Assembly: GCA_028386065.3 (NCBI GenBank)
Contig: JAKUCV010006204.1
Span: forward strand, 62,001-126,000
Direction: 5' to 3'
DNA: 64,000 nt
Source of the DNA: Turnera subulata
Lineage: Eukaryota > Streptophyta > Magnoliopsida > Malpighiales > Passifloraceae
Shown: positions 1 to 10,634 of the stretch, in pieces
Layout of the letters: every line of letters begins with the position of its first letter
How positions within the stretch are numbered: position 1 is the first letter of the stretch
Program-made: the position numbers and the translations under genes
The notes under the pieces: model-generated
Databases searched by the model: none
What the model was told of the DNA's origin: nothing
What the model saw: only the letters and a program-made list of their open reading frames with translations

Positions 1-591
1 GTCAAATTAATTGTGTGAAACTCATTTGAAACTAGAAATCCATTTGGAAACCAAATGCACAGACACCAAGGTTTCATGGCTCAACACCTCATGGCAAAAA
101 CTATTAGACTGACAAAAACTTTTGAATTTAGAAATTTTGCGTTCAAAACAAGTTAAAAGCCACTATAGTTGTCACCCCACATTTAGAATATATAAGTTAC
201 TAGTTGTTAAAATTTTAGTTTAAACAGTGCCCATAACACGATTTGATAACAAGGAATTTCAAAAAACCATATAAACCCATGTGAGGCGCGCTAAGCTAAA
301 GTTGATACCAAAGCCCACAAAAGCTATGTTCAATCTTTGTACTTTAATGTATAAGTATCAACCTTTACTCCATGTGTTCTTCTAGCCAACATAGACAAGT
401 ACTTAAATGCATATTCTCGTAGTTAAATAACCAATTCTTGCCCGCATGACACTTTGCCACATGTTTCAAACTAGAGTTTGGTATTCTGTAAGTAAGAACC
501 AAACACGTATTTGCATTGCTTTCTCTAAAAACTCTCTAATAAATTTACCAGGACTTGAAACGACTTCCTAATCATGTTGGGCAGCACTATG

Positions 592-2103
592 TGTTAGTAA
601 TATTCCCAAAAGCCAATCAATGGATGATTGTAGTCATGTATATACATTAAGGTTATTCCAATAAATATGATTATGAGATAATCGCTTGCACATATTTATA
701 ACCTTAGAATACTTTGTATTCTTAAAATGTCCCTAGTCGATTATTATTATGGATGGGTTGTAATAATAAATTAAGACTAGCGCGTGTTGAGAATTATATG
801 AGATATTAATTCTACATACGGGTACAAGTTGGAGAACTTGTGGACTGGACCGACCCACATAAGAATGCTACATGGAACGTTATATGATTGTCATTAGCGG
901 TTCTTATATGTATTGTCCTTAGACCTGTGATCATCAAGGTTCCCAACATATGAGTCGTATACTTTGATATTACTCTTGGCTATTTCGTAAATGAGTAGAC
1001 TTAGTGTAATCAATGGGTATATGATAAATGTGTAGTGGGTTTTGTATGATCCAGAGGGGATTCGTCCAACCCATATAACGGGTATATTATCGGATGGTTT
1101 CTTGATAGAGTTGAACTGTAAATGCACGGCCGTGCTCGGATTATGATATAGTGATATCATTAGTATCCGCTTTACACAGTTAACTCGGGGATCAAGAAAC
1201 TGAGATTAAACATATGCGAGATTGACATATTCCATGTCTCGTGTTTAATCTTGATAATGGGACGAAGAGACGATGACATGTTTCCGAGGCATATTGAACC
1301 AGTACTGATCTTGTCGTTCAGGTAACAATGATGTGTTGCTAGACGCCGCTCTTTGCTTATAATTGTAAAATGAGATTTTACAATTATTGCCGAACGTTAC
1401 AAGTGCCTACAGGGTCACACACATAGAACCGTTGATTCGAGCAGGTGGTTGAATCATGGTTGGACCGTGGTTGAACCGGTTTGTGGTTGGACCATGGTCG
1501 TTTTTGGGCTAGTTTGGTTCACTAATTGTCAGAATTATTGAGCCAAACCTGGTGCCAAGTGATGTGTAATCCCATTAGCACTAGTGGAGACATGATTGGA
1601 CAAAAGGCTAATCATGATGGCCAAGTGTGTTGGCCATTGTCTAACACTTTTGTGTGTGGGATTAGTGGGTGTGAATAATCTGATTAGTGTGTGCTCATTT
1701 TGATATAGCCATCAGATTTTTCAGACTTGAGGGTGAGAGGTTTCAGTTTTGAAAAGAAAACACTCACACCCATTTTTGAGAAAAAAAATAGAACACAACA
1801 AACAACACATAGCTCCCGGAAATCCGTAGCAAGCACTACGGTTCGGGAGTGCTCGGGTTGGAGATCGTGAGATGGTTTCCAGCTGTGATCGACGGTTCGT
1901 GTGGATACCGTAGAGGAGCAAGATATCCTTCTTGCTCTAGCTGATTCGGTTCTTCAGTTAGGTGAAAGATCCTAACCGTTTCAGGTATGTTTGTTTTTGT
2001 TGTTCGGTTTAGTTGCTTCACTTGGATCCTTCATGTGTTTTCGGGTTTCCGCTTTGCATTTGTTGCCTTCAGATTGTCTATTTTGCATGACCGAAAACTT
2101 TCA
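592..2103 (+). repeat. 5' LTR of the Copia element
   Basis: 1512-bp LTR, TG...CA termini. Compared by eye with the 3' LTR, about nine differences occur in the first 300 bases, eight of them transitions, so the insertion is not very recent. A short inverted repeat, TTGTAAAATGAGATTTTACAA (two arms around gag), lies near 1365-1385 and is kept in the 3' LTR; it could form a hairpin. Confidence 0.95.
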
Positions 2104-2104
2104 G

Positions 2105-2117
2105 TGGTAACGGAGCC
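2105..2117 (+). other. Primer binding site, initiator-Met-like but non-canonical
   Basis: One base after the 5' LTR the sequence reads TGGTAACGGAGCC. The usual plant site complementary to the 3' end of initiator tRNA-Met is TGGTATCAGAGCC, so two positions differ. The location is exactly that of a minus-strand primer site. Whether the mismatches are decay or a different primer is unknown. Confidence 0.6.
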
Positions 2118-2409
2118 TCTTGTGAAGTTCTAAACCGAATTTAAGTGCATATGTTTGATATGTTCTGTAAATATACATGATATGTTCTATGTGATAAAGC
2201 ATGATCATGATATATTGTTTTCAACTTTGTATGTGTGATGTATATGTTGATGTTGGTTTGTGTCAAAAGTGTTTTGACAACAAGAACTTGATTGGTATGT
2301 GATATCAATCAAGGAGTAATTGGCAGTAAGTCGAAGGGGTTCGACAAAACAAAAATCGATCGTCGGTTTTCGGAGGGAACAATTGTCATTCATGTGTAGC
2401 AGGGCTAGG

Positions 2410-3282
2410 ACATCGATGTTCATCAGATGGACATCGATGTCCATATGAAATTGGCCTTGGCCGAGCCTACTGGACATCGATGTTATGCGGCATAACATCG
2501 ATGTTCCATGAAGGTTGGCCTTGGCAGAATCCCACTAACATCGATGTTCAAGATTGAACATCGATGTCCAAGAGCCCTGTGAGCTTGGTTTGAGATTCCA
2601 GAGACCAATGGACATCGATGTTCATGACAGGACATCGATGTCCTTGTGTTCTAGAAGTCTCAAACATCGATGTTTAACGGTTAGAAATCGATGTTTAAAA
2701 CTATTGCCAAGATTTTAGACCTTCGGAACTTTCCAACATCGATGTCCATGAGTTGAACATCGATGTTATTGAGTTCTAGAGGCCAATGGACCTTCAGATC
2801 TTTCCAACATTGATGTCTATGAGTTGAACATCGATGTTCTTGAGTTCAAGAAGCCAATGGACCTTCGGACTTTCCAACATCGATGTCCAAGAGTTGAACA
2901 TCGATGTTCTTGAGTTCCAGAGGCCAATAGACCTTCGGAACTTTCCAACATCGATGTCCAAGAGTTGAACATCGATGTTCTTAAGTTCCATAGGCCAATG
3001 AACATTTGTAACTTTCCAACATCGATGTCCAAGATCTGAACATCGATGTTCTTGAGCACTGCCAAATAGTTTGGACTTCTAGAGCCTCAAGGACATCGAT
3101 GTTGATGACAGGACAACGATGTCCTTGTGTTCCAGAGGCCAAATGACATTGATGTTCATGACAGGACATCGATGTCCTTGAGTACCCGAGGCCAATGGAC
3201 ATTGATGTCCTTGTGCATTACCAAGGTATTGGGGAGAATCAGATTCTCAAAGACATCAATGTTCACTTATGGGCATCGATGT
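2410..3282. repeat. Array of the palindrome ACATCGATGT in the Copia leader
   Basis: Twenty exact and seven one-base-variant copies of ACATCGATGT occur between the primer site and gag. Thirteen pairs have starts 20-21 bp apart (for example 2410/2431, 2474/2495, 2736/2757, 2877/2898, 2948/2969, 3019/3040) and one copy is single (3199). The pairs recur every 52-74 bp; between 2736 and 3049 the repeating unit is 70-71 bp. Four of the seven variants are CG to TG or CG to CA changes. The array is absent from the LTRs. Minus-strand open frames across it (near 2794-3202) only reflect the repeat period. Confidence 0.95.
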
Positions 3283-3845
3283 TTACATGTATCTTTGGTT
3301 TCCAAATTTACATAACATCAATATATGATTTGTTGATTATATGCATGTGATGTATGAACATATGTTGATGTAAATATTAAGTTCTTAGTTGCCTTCCTTG
3401 ATAAGCACTCATCATTGCTTAGATCAACACTTGGTAGGTTTTGCCAAAGCAAGGTGCCAATGTTTATCCTAGCAAGGTGGGACTGGATAATTGTAATATC
3501 TGAACTGCTTATTGTGGGTTTGGACTTAACTAGGTCATCTTAATAGGATTAAGGACTTAGAGGCAAGGAGTTGAGCAATGTCTATAAGATAGACAAGAAC
3601 AAGCGTTGTTCACTCAACTATCCAAGAGTTACATGAGATGTGATTGACAAGAGTTGTCAACCTAAATAGCTATGATGTAGGTGATCAGCCAACGCTGACT
3701 TATATTGTAGTGAAATATGGATCTTGGCCTACTCATGATTATTTTGTTTTCATAGTAGAAGCATCATTTAATAGAATTCCTTGTTAAATGATTTATGTAT
3801 ACATGACTCTTATATTTGTGAGTTGAGCTTTGTTGTAGAGCTACC
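3283..3845 (+). other. Copia leader downstream of the palindrome array
   Basis: Untranslated leader between the palindrome array and the gag start. No further repeat, ORF or motif stands out. Confidence 0.6.
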
Positions 3846-5384
3846 ATGGCACAAAACACAGGTACACTATCATTGCAATCGGTCCTTGAGAAGGAAAAGT
3901 TGAATGGGAACAATTTCCTAATGTGGTATCGCAATTTGAGGATTGTCCTCAAACAAGAAAAGAAGTTGTATGTCCTTGAAGGGCCTGTTCTGATTGAACC
4001 GGCGCCTAATGCTCCTAGGGCAGAAAGGGATGCTTACAAGAAGCATCTTGATGATGCATTGGATGTCGCATGTCTTATGCTAATAGCCATGGAATCTGGG
4101 CTTCAGAAGCAACATGAGAACATGGGGGTGTTCGATATGATCGAACACCTAAAGATGCTCTTTGATGAGCAAGCAAGGCATGAGAGGTATGAGACCTCTA
4201 AAGCATTATTCCAATGCAGGATGGCAGAGTCATCACCCGTGAGACCTCATGTGCTCAAAATGATTGGTTACATTGAGAGCCTTGAGGGTCTTGGTTTTCC
4301 TTTGCAAAAGGAGTTGGCGGTTGATCTAGTCCTACAATCGTTGACGGACAGTTACAGCCAATTTGTCATGAACTTCAATATGAATCATCTTGACAAATCG
4401 TTGTCTGAGTTGCTTAACATGTTGGGAACAGCTGAGCAACAAATGAGGGCAAACAAATCCAACAGTTTGATGATTGGAAAAGGCAAAGGAAAGGGTAAAG
4501 CAAAGTTCAACAAGAATAAGAAATATGCCAAAAGGTTTGGTTCATGTGCATCTTCTTGTGATCATGTGCTGAAACCCAAGGGTGGTATTGTAAAGGAAGG
4601 ACATTGTTTCCATTGCAATAAACTGGGCCATTGGAAGCGCAACTACCCTGTTTACCTTGAAGAGGTAAAGAAGAAGAAGGGAAGTGAGACTTCTACTTCA
4701 GGTATTTTCGTTATAGAAGCTAATATCTCTATCTCTGCATCATGCGTATTAGATACCGGATGTGGTTCTCACATTTGTGTAAATATGCAGGAACTAAGAA
4801 AGAGTAGGAGATTGGCAAAGGGTGAGAAAGACCTACGCGTTGGAAATGGAGCAAGGGTTGCCGCATTAGCCGTAGGGACTTATTATCTATCTTTACCGAG
4901 TGGTTTGGTTTTGGAACTTGATGATTGCTATTATGTACCTACTATAAGCAGGAATTTGATTTCTGTTTCTTGTCTGGACAAGAAAGGCTTTTCATTTGTA
5001 ATAAAGAACAAATGTTGTTCTATTTATTTCAATGATATTTATTATGGTGGTGCATATTTGAGCAATGGTTTGTATGTTCTAAACCTAGAAACGCCAATCT
5101 ATAACATTAATACGAAGAAGGTTAGAATGAACGATTCTAATGAAACCTACCTTTGGCATTGTCGTTTGGGCCATATAAACGAGACACGTATTGCTAAACT
5201 CCATAAAGATGGAATTCTAGACTCATTTGATTTTGAATCATATGAGACATGTGAGTCATTTTTATTAGGCAAAATAACAAAGGCTCCTTTTGTCGGTAAA
5301 GGTGAGAGAGTTTCGGACTTGTTAGGTCTAATACATTCTGATGTATGCGGACCTATGTCTACACAGGCTAGAGGTGGTTTTTAA
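3846..5384 (+). pseudogene. gag-pol: Copia gag and protease with start of integrase
   Basis: A 512-residue open frame starting ATG GCA CAA. Residues about 1-220 resemble the UBN2-type Copia Gag. A basic KGKGKGKAKF stretch precedes a CCHC zinc knuckle near residue 254, read CFHCNKLGHWKRNY, in which the last cysteine is replaced by tyrosine. The aspartic protease signature LDTGCGSH lies near residue 302. The pre-integrase zinc region follows (WHCRLGH, then CESF where a second cysteine is normally seen, so one zinc ligand is lost). The frame ends at a TAA (5382-5384) just after SDVCGPM, inside the integrase core, while homology continues downstream in the same frame; the stop is therefore a mutation. 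It packages and processes the element's RNA in intact relatives. Confidence 0.9.
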
Positions 5385-6008
5385 TGCTTCATTACATTTA
5401 TTGATGATTACAGTAGATATGGCTATGTGTATCTTATGAGACACAAGTCAGAATCCTTTGAAAAGTTCAAAGAGTTCAAGAATGAAGTACAGAATCAACT
5501 CGGTAAAAGTATTAAAATGTTTCGATCAGATCGAGGAGGTGAATACTTAGGCCGAGAATTTCTTGATCATCTAAAGCAATGTGGTATAGTATCACAGCTT
5601 ACTCCACCAGGTACGCCTCAATGGTATGGTGTATCTGAAAGGAGGAATAGAACTTTGTTAGACATGGTTCGTTCTATGATGAGTCAAGCTGACCTTCCTT
5701 CTTCATTTTGGGGACATGCATTATTGAGTGCTGCATTTACACTTAACCGTGTTCCAACTAAATCGGTTGAAAAGACACCATATGAGATGTGGACCGGGAA
5801 GCGTCCTAATTTGTCTTTTGTGAGAATTTGGGGTTGTGAGGCTTACGTGAGAAGTGAAGCATCAGATAAACTCGGCCCTAAATCCGAGAAGTGCCTCTTT
5901 GTAGGATACCCTAAGGAAACTAAAGGGTATTATTTCTACAATCCCACCGAGCACAAAGTGTTTGTTGCTCGGACTGCTATTTTTTCTAGAAAGAGAATTT
6001 ATTTCTAG
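5385..6008 (+). pseudogene. pol: Copia integrase core
   Basis: Continues the frame of the upstream segment after the TAA. Integrase catalytic-core landmarks are visible: the DDYSRYGYV region, RSDRGGEY (second acidic residue) and SERRNRTLLD (catalytic glutamate region), then the GCEAYV C-terminal region. The frame runs into a TAG at 6006-6008, but homology shifts into the +1 frame at a run of six T around 5980-5987. One extra T there explains the frameshift. In an intact element this part joins the cDNA to the host chromosome. Confidence 0.88.
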
Positions 6009-7323
6009 AGGAATCAGTGGGAGAAAAACAGAACTCGAAGAAGTTCGAGATCTAGAGGCAGAGATGGAACAAGGACAGGAACCACAAGATGTTGTGGATG
6101 AGAATCCTGTACCTATAACACATGGACCGCGTAGGTCGGATAGGATACGGTATGAGCCTGAGAGAAATGGATTTCTTATGACTCATACTGGAGATGTGAT
6201 GCTCATAGATGAGGATGAGCCCACTTCCTATCAGCAGGCCATTACGGGTCCGGACTCAAAGAAGTGGCTAAAAGCCATGAATTCGGAAATGGAGTCCATG
6301 TATGAAAACAAGGTATGGACCTTGGTTGATCCACCTGAAGGGGTAAAACCCATAGGGTGCAAATGGGTCTTTAAGAAAAAGACCGACATGGATGGTAATG
6401 TGATTACCTATAAAGGGCGATTGGTTGCGAAAGGTTTCAAGCAAGTTCATGGTATTGACTATGATGAAACTTTCTCGCCAGTTGCCATGGTTAAATCCAT
6501 CCGGATTCTATTGGCTATAGCGGCATACTATGATTATGAGATATGGCAAATGGATGTCAAAACCGCTTTCCTCAACGGAAATCTTTTAGAGGATGTATAC
6601 ATGACACAACCTGAAGGTTTTGTCAATCCAGAGAATGCCAATATGGTATGCAAATTGCAGAAATCAATTTATGGATTGAAGCAAGCTTCTAGGAGCTGGA
6701 ATCTTCGTTTTAATGAAGTGATCAAAGAGTTTGGTTTCATTAAGAACGAAGATGAACCATGTGTTTACAAGAAGGTTAGTGGGAGCATTATTGTTTTCTT
6801 GTTGTTGTATGTTGACGACATCCTGCTCATTGGGAATGACATTCCGACACTACAGTCTGTAAAGGCTTAGTTAGGGAAGAATTTCTCAATGAAGGACTTA
6901 GGAGAAGCTGCCTATGTGTTAGGTACAAAGATCTATAGAGATAGATCCAAAAGGTTTCTCGGGCTAAGTCAGAGTACGTATATTGACAAGGTGCTAAAGA
7001 GGTTTAGCATGCAAGATTCCAAGAAAGGATTCTTGCCCTTGTCACATGGCGTAGCTCTCTCAAAGAATCAATGTCCCAGTACGACTAAGGAGAGAGAGCG
7101 GATGAGTAAGATCCCTTATGCTTCGGCAATAGGATCTATCATGTATGCCATGTTATGTACTCGACCGGATGTCGCTTATGCTTTGAGTGTCACAAGCAGA
7201 TACCAAGCTGATCCCTGTGAGAGTCACTGGAGAGCAGTTAAGAACATCCTTAAGTACTTGAGAACGACTAAGGATGCATTCCTTGTGTATGGAAGTGTTG
7301 ATGAGCTTGTTGTAAAGGGTTAG
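5962..7323 (+). pseudogene. pol: Copia reverse transcriptase
   Basis: RT landmarks in order: CKWVFKKKTD, RLVAKGFKQ, DETFSPVA, WQMDVKTAFLNG, YGLKQASR and the active-site YVDDILLI (about 6806-6830). A TAG at 6868-6870 interrupts the frame after SVKA, and homology resumes at once in the same frame (FSMKDLGEAAYVLG). A second TAG at 7321-7323 falls just before the first acidic position of RNase H (TDASFQTD). Both stops sit at places where Copia relatives have an aromatic residue, so they are nonsense mutations, not family features. Confidence 0.9.
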
Positions 7324-7797
7324 ACAGATGCTAGCTTCCAAACAGACAGGGATGACTTCAGATCGCAATTAGGTTATGTGTTTTGTCTTGGAGGTGGTGT
7401 TGTATGCTGGAAGAGTTCTAAGCAAGAGACAGTTGCAGACTCTACAACCGAGGCTGAGTACATTGCTGCCTCAGATGCGGCAAAAGAGGATGTTTGGATT
7501 AAGAAGTTTGTAACTAAACTTGGGGTGGTTCCTAGTATTGAGAGTCCGATTGAGCTCTATTGTGACAACAATGGGACAATCGCACAGGCTCAAGAGCCTA
7601 GATACCACCAGAGATCCAAACATATACTCCGACGCTATCATCTTATTAGAGAGATCATAGATAGAGGGGATGTCAGGCTGTGCAGAGTTCCTTCTGAGAA
7701 CAATGTAGCAGATCCCTTGACGAAGCCACTCACGCAGCAGACGCATGACGGTCACTGCGCATCCATTGGTATTAGATACATGGTTGATTGGCTTTAG
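7324..7797 (+). pseudogene. pol: Copia RNase H and pol C-terminus
   Basis: Same frame as the RT segment after the TAG. RNase H landmarks: TDASF, STTEAEYIAASDAAKE (catalytic glutamate), LYCDNNG (catalytic aspartate), then SKHI, DPLTKPL and the terminal YMVDWL before a natural TAG at 7795-7797. This terminal wording is typical of the C-terminus of plant Copia polyproteins, so the real pol end is preserved. It would degrade the RNA strand during cDNA synthesis. Confidence 0.88.
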
Positions 7798-7798
7798 T

Positions 7799-7811
7799 GA
7801 AAGTGGGAGAT
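7799..7811 (+). other. Copia polypurine tract
   Basis: GAAAGTGGGAGAT lies between the pol stop and the TG of the 3' LTR. This is the standard place and composition for plus-strand priming in plant Copia elements. Confidence 0.85.
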
Positions 7812-9335
7812 TGTTAGTAATATGCCCAAAAGCCAATCAATGGATGATTGTAGTCATGTATATACATTAAGGTTATTCCAATAAATATGATTATGAGATA
7901 ATCGCTTGCACACATTTATAACCCTAGAATACTTTGTATTCTTAAAATGTCCCTAGTCGATTATTATTATGGATGAATTGTAATAATAAATTAAGACTAG
8001 CGTGTGTTGAGAATTATATGAGATATTAATTCTACATACGGGTACAAGTTAGAGAACTTGTGGACTGGACCGACCCACATAAGAACACTACATGGAACGT
8101 TATATGATTGTCATTAGCTGTTCTTATATGTATTGTCCTTAGACCTGTGATCATCAAGGTTCCCAACATATGAGTCGTATACTTTGATATTACTCTTGGC
8201 TATTTAGTAAATGAGTAGACTTAGTGTAATCATTGGGTATATGGTAAATGTGTAGTGGGTTTTGTATGATCCAGAGGGGATTCGTCCAACCCATATAACG
8301 GGTATATTATCGGATGGTTTCTTGATAGAGTTGAACCGGAAATGCATGGCCATGCTCGGATTATGATATGGTGATATCATAGGTATCCGTTTTACGCGGT
8401 TAACTTAAGGATCAAGAAACCGAGATTGAACATATGCGAGATTGACATATTCCATGTCTCATGTTTAATCTTGATAATGGGACGAAAGGACGATGACATG
8501 TTCCGAGGCATATAGAATCAGTACTGATCTTGTCGTTCGGGTAGCAATGATGTGTTGCTAGACGCCGCTCTTTGCTTATAATTGTAAAATGAGATTTTAC
8601 AATTATTGCCGAACGTTACAAGTGCCTACAGGGTCATACACATAGAACCGTTGATTCGAGCAGGTGGTTGAATCATGGTTGGACCGTGGTTGAACCGGTT
8701 TGTGGTTGGACCGTGGTTGGACCATGGTCGTTTTTGGGCTAGTGTGGTTCACTAATTGTCAGAATTATTGAGCCAAACCTGGTGCCAAGTGATGTGTAAT
8801 CCCATTAGCACTAGTGGAGACATGATTGGACAAAAGGCTAATCATGATGGCCAAGTGTGTTGGCCATTGTCTAACACTTTTGTGTGTGGGATTAGTGGGT
8901 GTGAATAATCTGATTAGTGTGTGCTCATTTTGATATAGCCATCAGATTTTTCAGACTTGAGGGTGAGAGGTTTTAGTTTTGAAAAGAACACACTCACACC
9001 CATTTTTGAGAAAAAAAAAATAGAACACATCAAACAACACATAGCTTCCGGAAATCCGTAGCTAGCACCACGGTTCGGGAGTGCTCGGGTTGGAGATCGT
9101 GAGACGGTTTCCGGCTGTGATCGACGGTTCGTGTGGATACCGTAGAGGAGCAGGATATCCTTCAAGCTCTAGCTGATTCGGTTCTTCAGTTAGGTGAAAG
9201 ATCCTAACCGTTTCAGGTATGTTTGTTTTTATTGTTCGGTTTTGTTGCTTCACTTGGATCCTTCATGTGTTTCCGGGTTTCCACTGTGCATTTGTTGCCT
9301 TTAGATTGTCTATTTTGCATGACCGGAAACTTTCA
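7812..9335 (+). repeat. 3' LTR of the Copia element
   Basis: 1524 bp, collinear with 592-2103. It contains a small local duplication relative to the 5' LTR around 8700-8730 (an extra GGTTGGACC-type unit). It ends CTTTCA and is followed by the target duplication ctatg. Confidence 0.95.
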
Positions 9336-10617
9336 CTATGAACCCCAAAACAAAAAACAGAATTATTATCATTATCTACTTGAGAACCCGAAATAATTTT
9401 TTTGCATTTCATGACAGATTCAACGCAACATTTACAAAGGATTAGTATGGTTCCTTACCCAGTAAAAATCCAAATGAATTCATATGCACAAGTACTAACC
9501 AAACAACCGAGCCAACACCAAAACACCAATAATAACTGCAACCCAACGGAGGATTCAAAGGAAAGAATCGTCGGAGCACTTAACGGAAAAACTTGAGGGC
9601 CTCAATCCGTTTCAACCTCGATTCCAAGCTCTACAACCCTTTGTCGGAATCCTCTACCAAGGTCTCGGCACATAACAACACACCCATCTGCCACGCCCCG
9701 ACACAAACCACCAGCCCGATTCCAGCCAACCAGAACACGCCAAACACTGTCGGTAACACCCACGCATCTTCCGCAACAAACCCAAAAGAAAAAGAACCAC
9801 CCAAACGGGTTAATTCCCCAACAGCAAAGACGAAGACAAGAACAAGAGGAAACAAAGGAGGCGGCGAGCTTACCAGGCGATGGCGAAGAAGCCAACGGCG
9901 ATGCCTCATCGAGCCTCCTTCTTGCTGTCCTCTCTTCATCCTGCAGCGGCAGCAACGGTAGTGGTGTTCGTTGCAGAAGAAGCAAAAGAGAGATGTGTAG
10001 TTGGCGGTGAGATAGAGAGAATGCGAGCGGCGGCTTACCGGTAGTACGCAATAGCGGCCGATCGAAAAGGAGAAAGAGGTGAGGAAAGAAAAGAACAGAG
10101 TTAAGAAAACTAGGAGAGAGAAGTTGGGTAAGGGCGGCTGCAAGTGAGGAAGAGGGGAAAGAAAATGAGTTAAAGAGAAAGTAGGGTTACGCAGACAAAT
10201 CAAGCTCCCAAGCCTCAATTGACGTTAAACGACGACGTTTCCTTAACAGGCTTCCTCCAAAAACGACACTGATTTGGATATTAAACAAGGGTCTTAGTCA
10301 GCAAGTGAACCTCCAGTCAAAGCGCAAGCATTTTAGAGTTTTGTGAACCCCACTGGCTGAAACTGCGTAGTTTTTATTAAAACTACAAACAACCCTGTGT
10401 TTCATGCATAGAAGCATTTTTTTTTATTTTCAAAGGAATTCCAACTTAGGAGTCAATTCCAAAATTAAATTCAATAGATCCACCAAAAATAAATAAATAA
10501 GGAAATTTCTTTTGTCCCAAAACTTCATGTAAATTTCCGAGAGGGTAATATTAAAATAAAATTCCAAAAATTCCAAAAATTCACAAAAATTAAATACCGA
10601 AAAATCGGGGCGTTACA

Positions 10618-10634
10618 GTTCTACCCCACTTAAC
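10618..10634 (-). other. Polypurine tract of the long-LTR Gypsy element
   Basis: On the minus strand GTTAAGTGGGGTAGAAC immediately precedes TGTAACGCCCCG. Upstream of it the minus strand reads GTAAATTTCGAGGACGAAAT, a stretch commonly found near the 3' end of the internal region in plant Gypsy chromoviruses. Confidence 0.85.

Larger units (their letters stand above)
592..9335 (+). mobile_element. Complete Ty1/Copia LTR retrotransposon, coding region decayed
   Basis: Two long direct repeats (592-2103 and 7812-9335), both starting TGTTAGTAAT and ending ACTTTCA, enclose a gag-protease-integrase-RT-RNase H region in Copia order. The element is flanked by the 5-bp target duplication ctatg (587-591 and 9336-9340). 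The uninterrupted target sequence is visible at 14340-14360 in the other LTR of the host element, which confirms the boundaries. The domain order (integrase before RT) defines Copia. The integrase and RT wording suggests a Tork/Tnt1-like lineage, but that is only an impression. At least three stops and one frameshift make it non-autonomous today. It sits inside the 3' LTR of a minus-strand Gypsy element. Confidence 0.95.
1..10617 (-). repeat. 3' LTR of the long-LTR Gypsy element (left end outside window, split by Copia)
   Basis: Matches 13764-14353 (bases 1-591) and then 14354-14769 plus 17814-18672 (bases 9336-10617). About 1.87 kb of LTR is in the window and about 1.57 kb is expected to its left. 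It ends GGGGCGTTACA at 10617. GC-rich stretches around 9840-9960 give long open frames on both strands with biased composition; these look like LTR sequence, not genes. Confidence 0.88.

Noticed and set aside
2794..3202. Minus-strand ORFs with repeated RTSMFNSWTSM peptide
   Set aside because: The peptide repeat is a direct product of the 70-71 bp DNA repeat; there is no start context, and it lies antisense to a retrotransposon leader.
2410..3282. Regular repeat spacing suggesting a CRISPR-like array
   Set aside because: The repeat is only 10 bp, palindromic and in pairs, the spacers are themselves repeats, and the setting is a plant retrotransposon leader.
9602..10218. Open frames of 122-195 residues on both strands
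   Set aside because: They fall in the GC-rich part of an LTR, recur partly in the sister LTR (17695-18274), have biased composition and show no domain.
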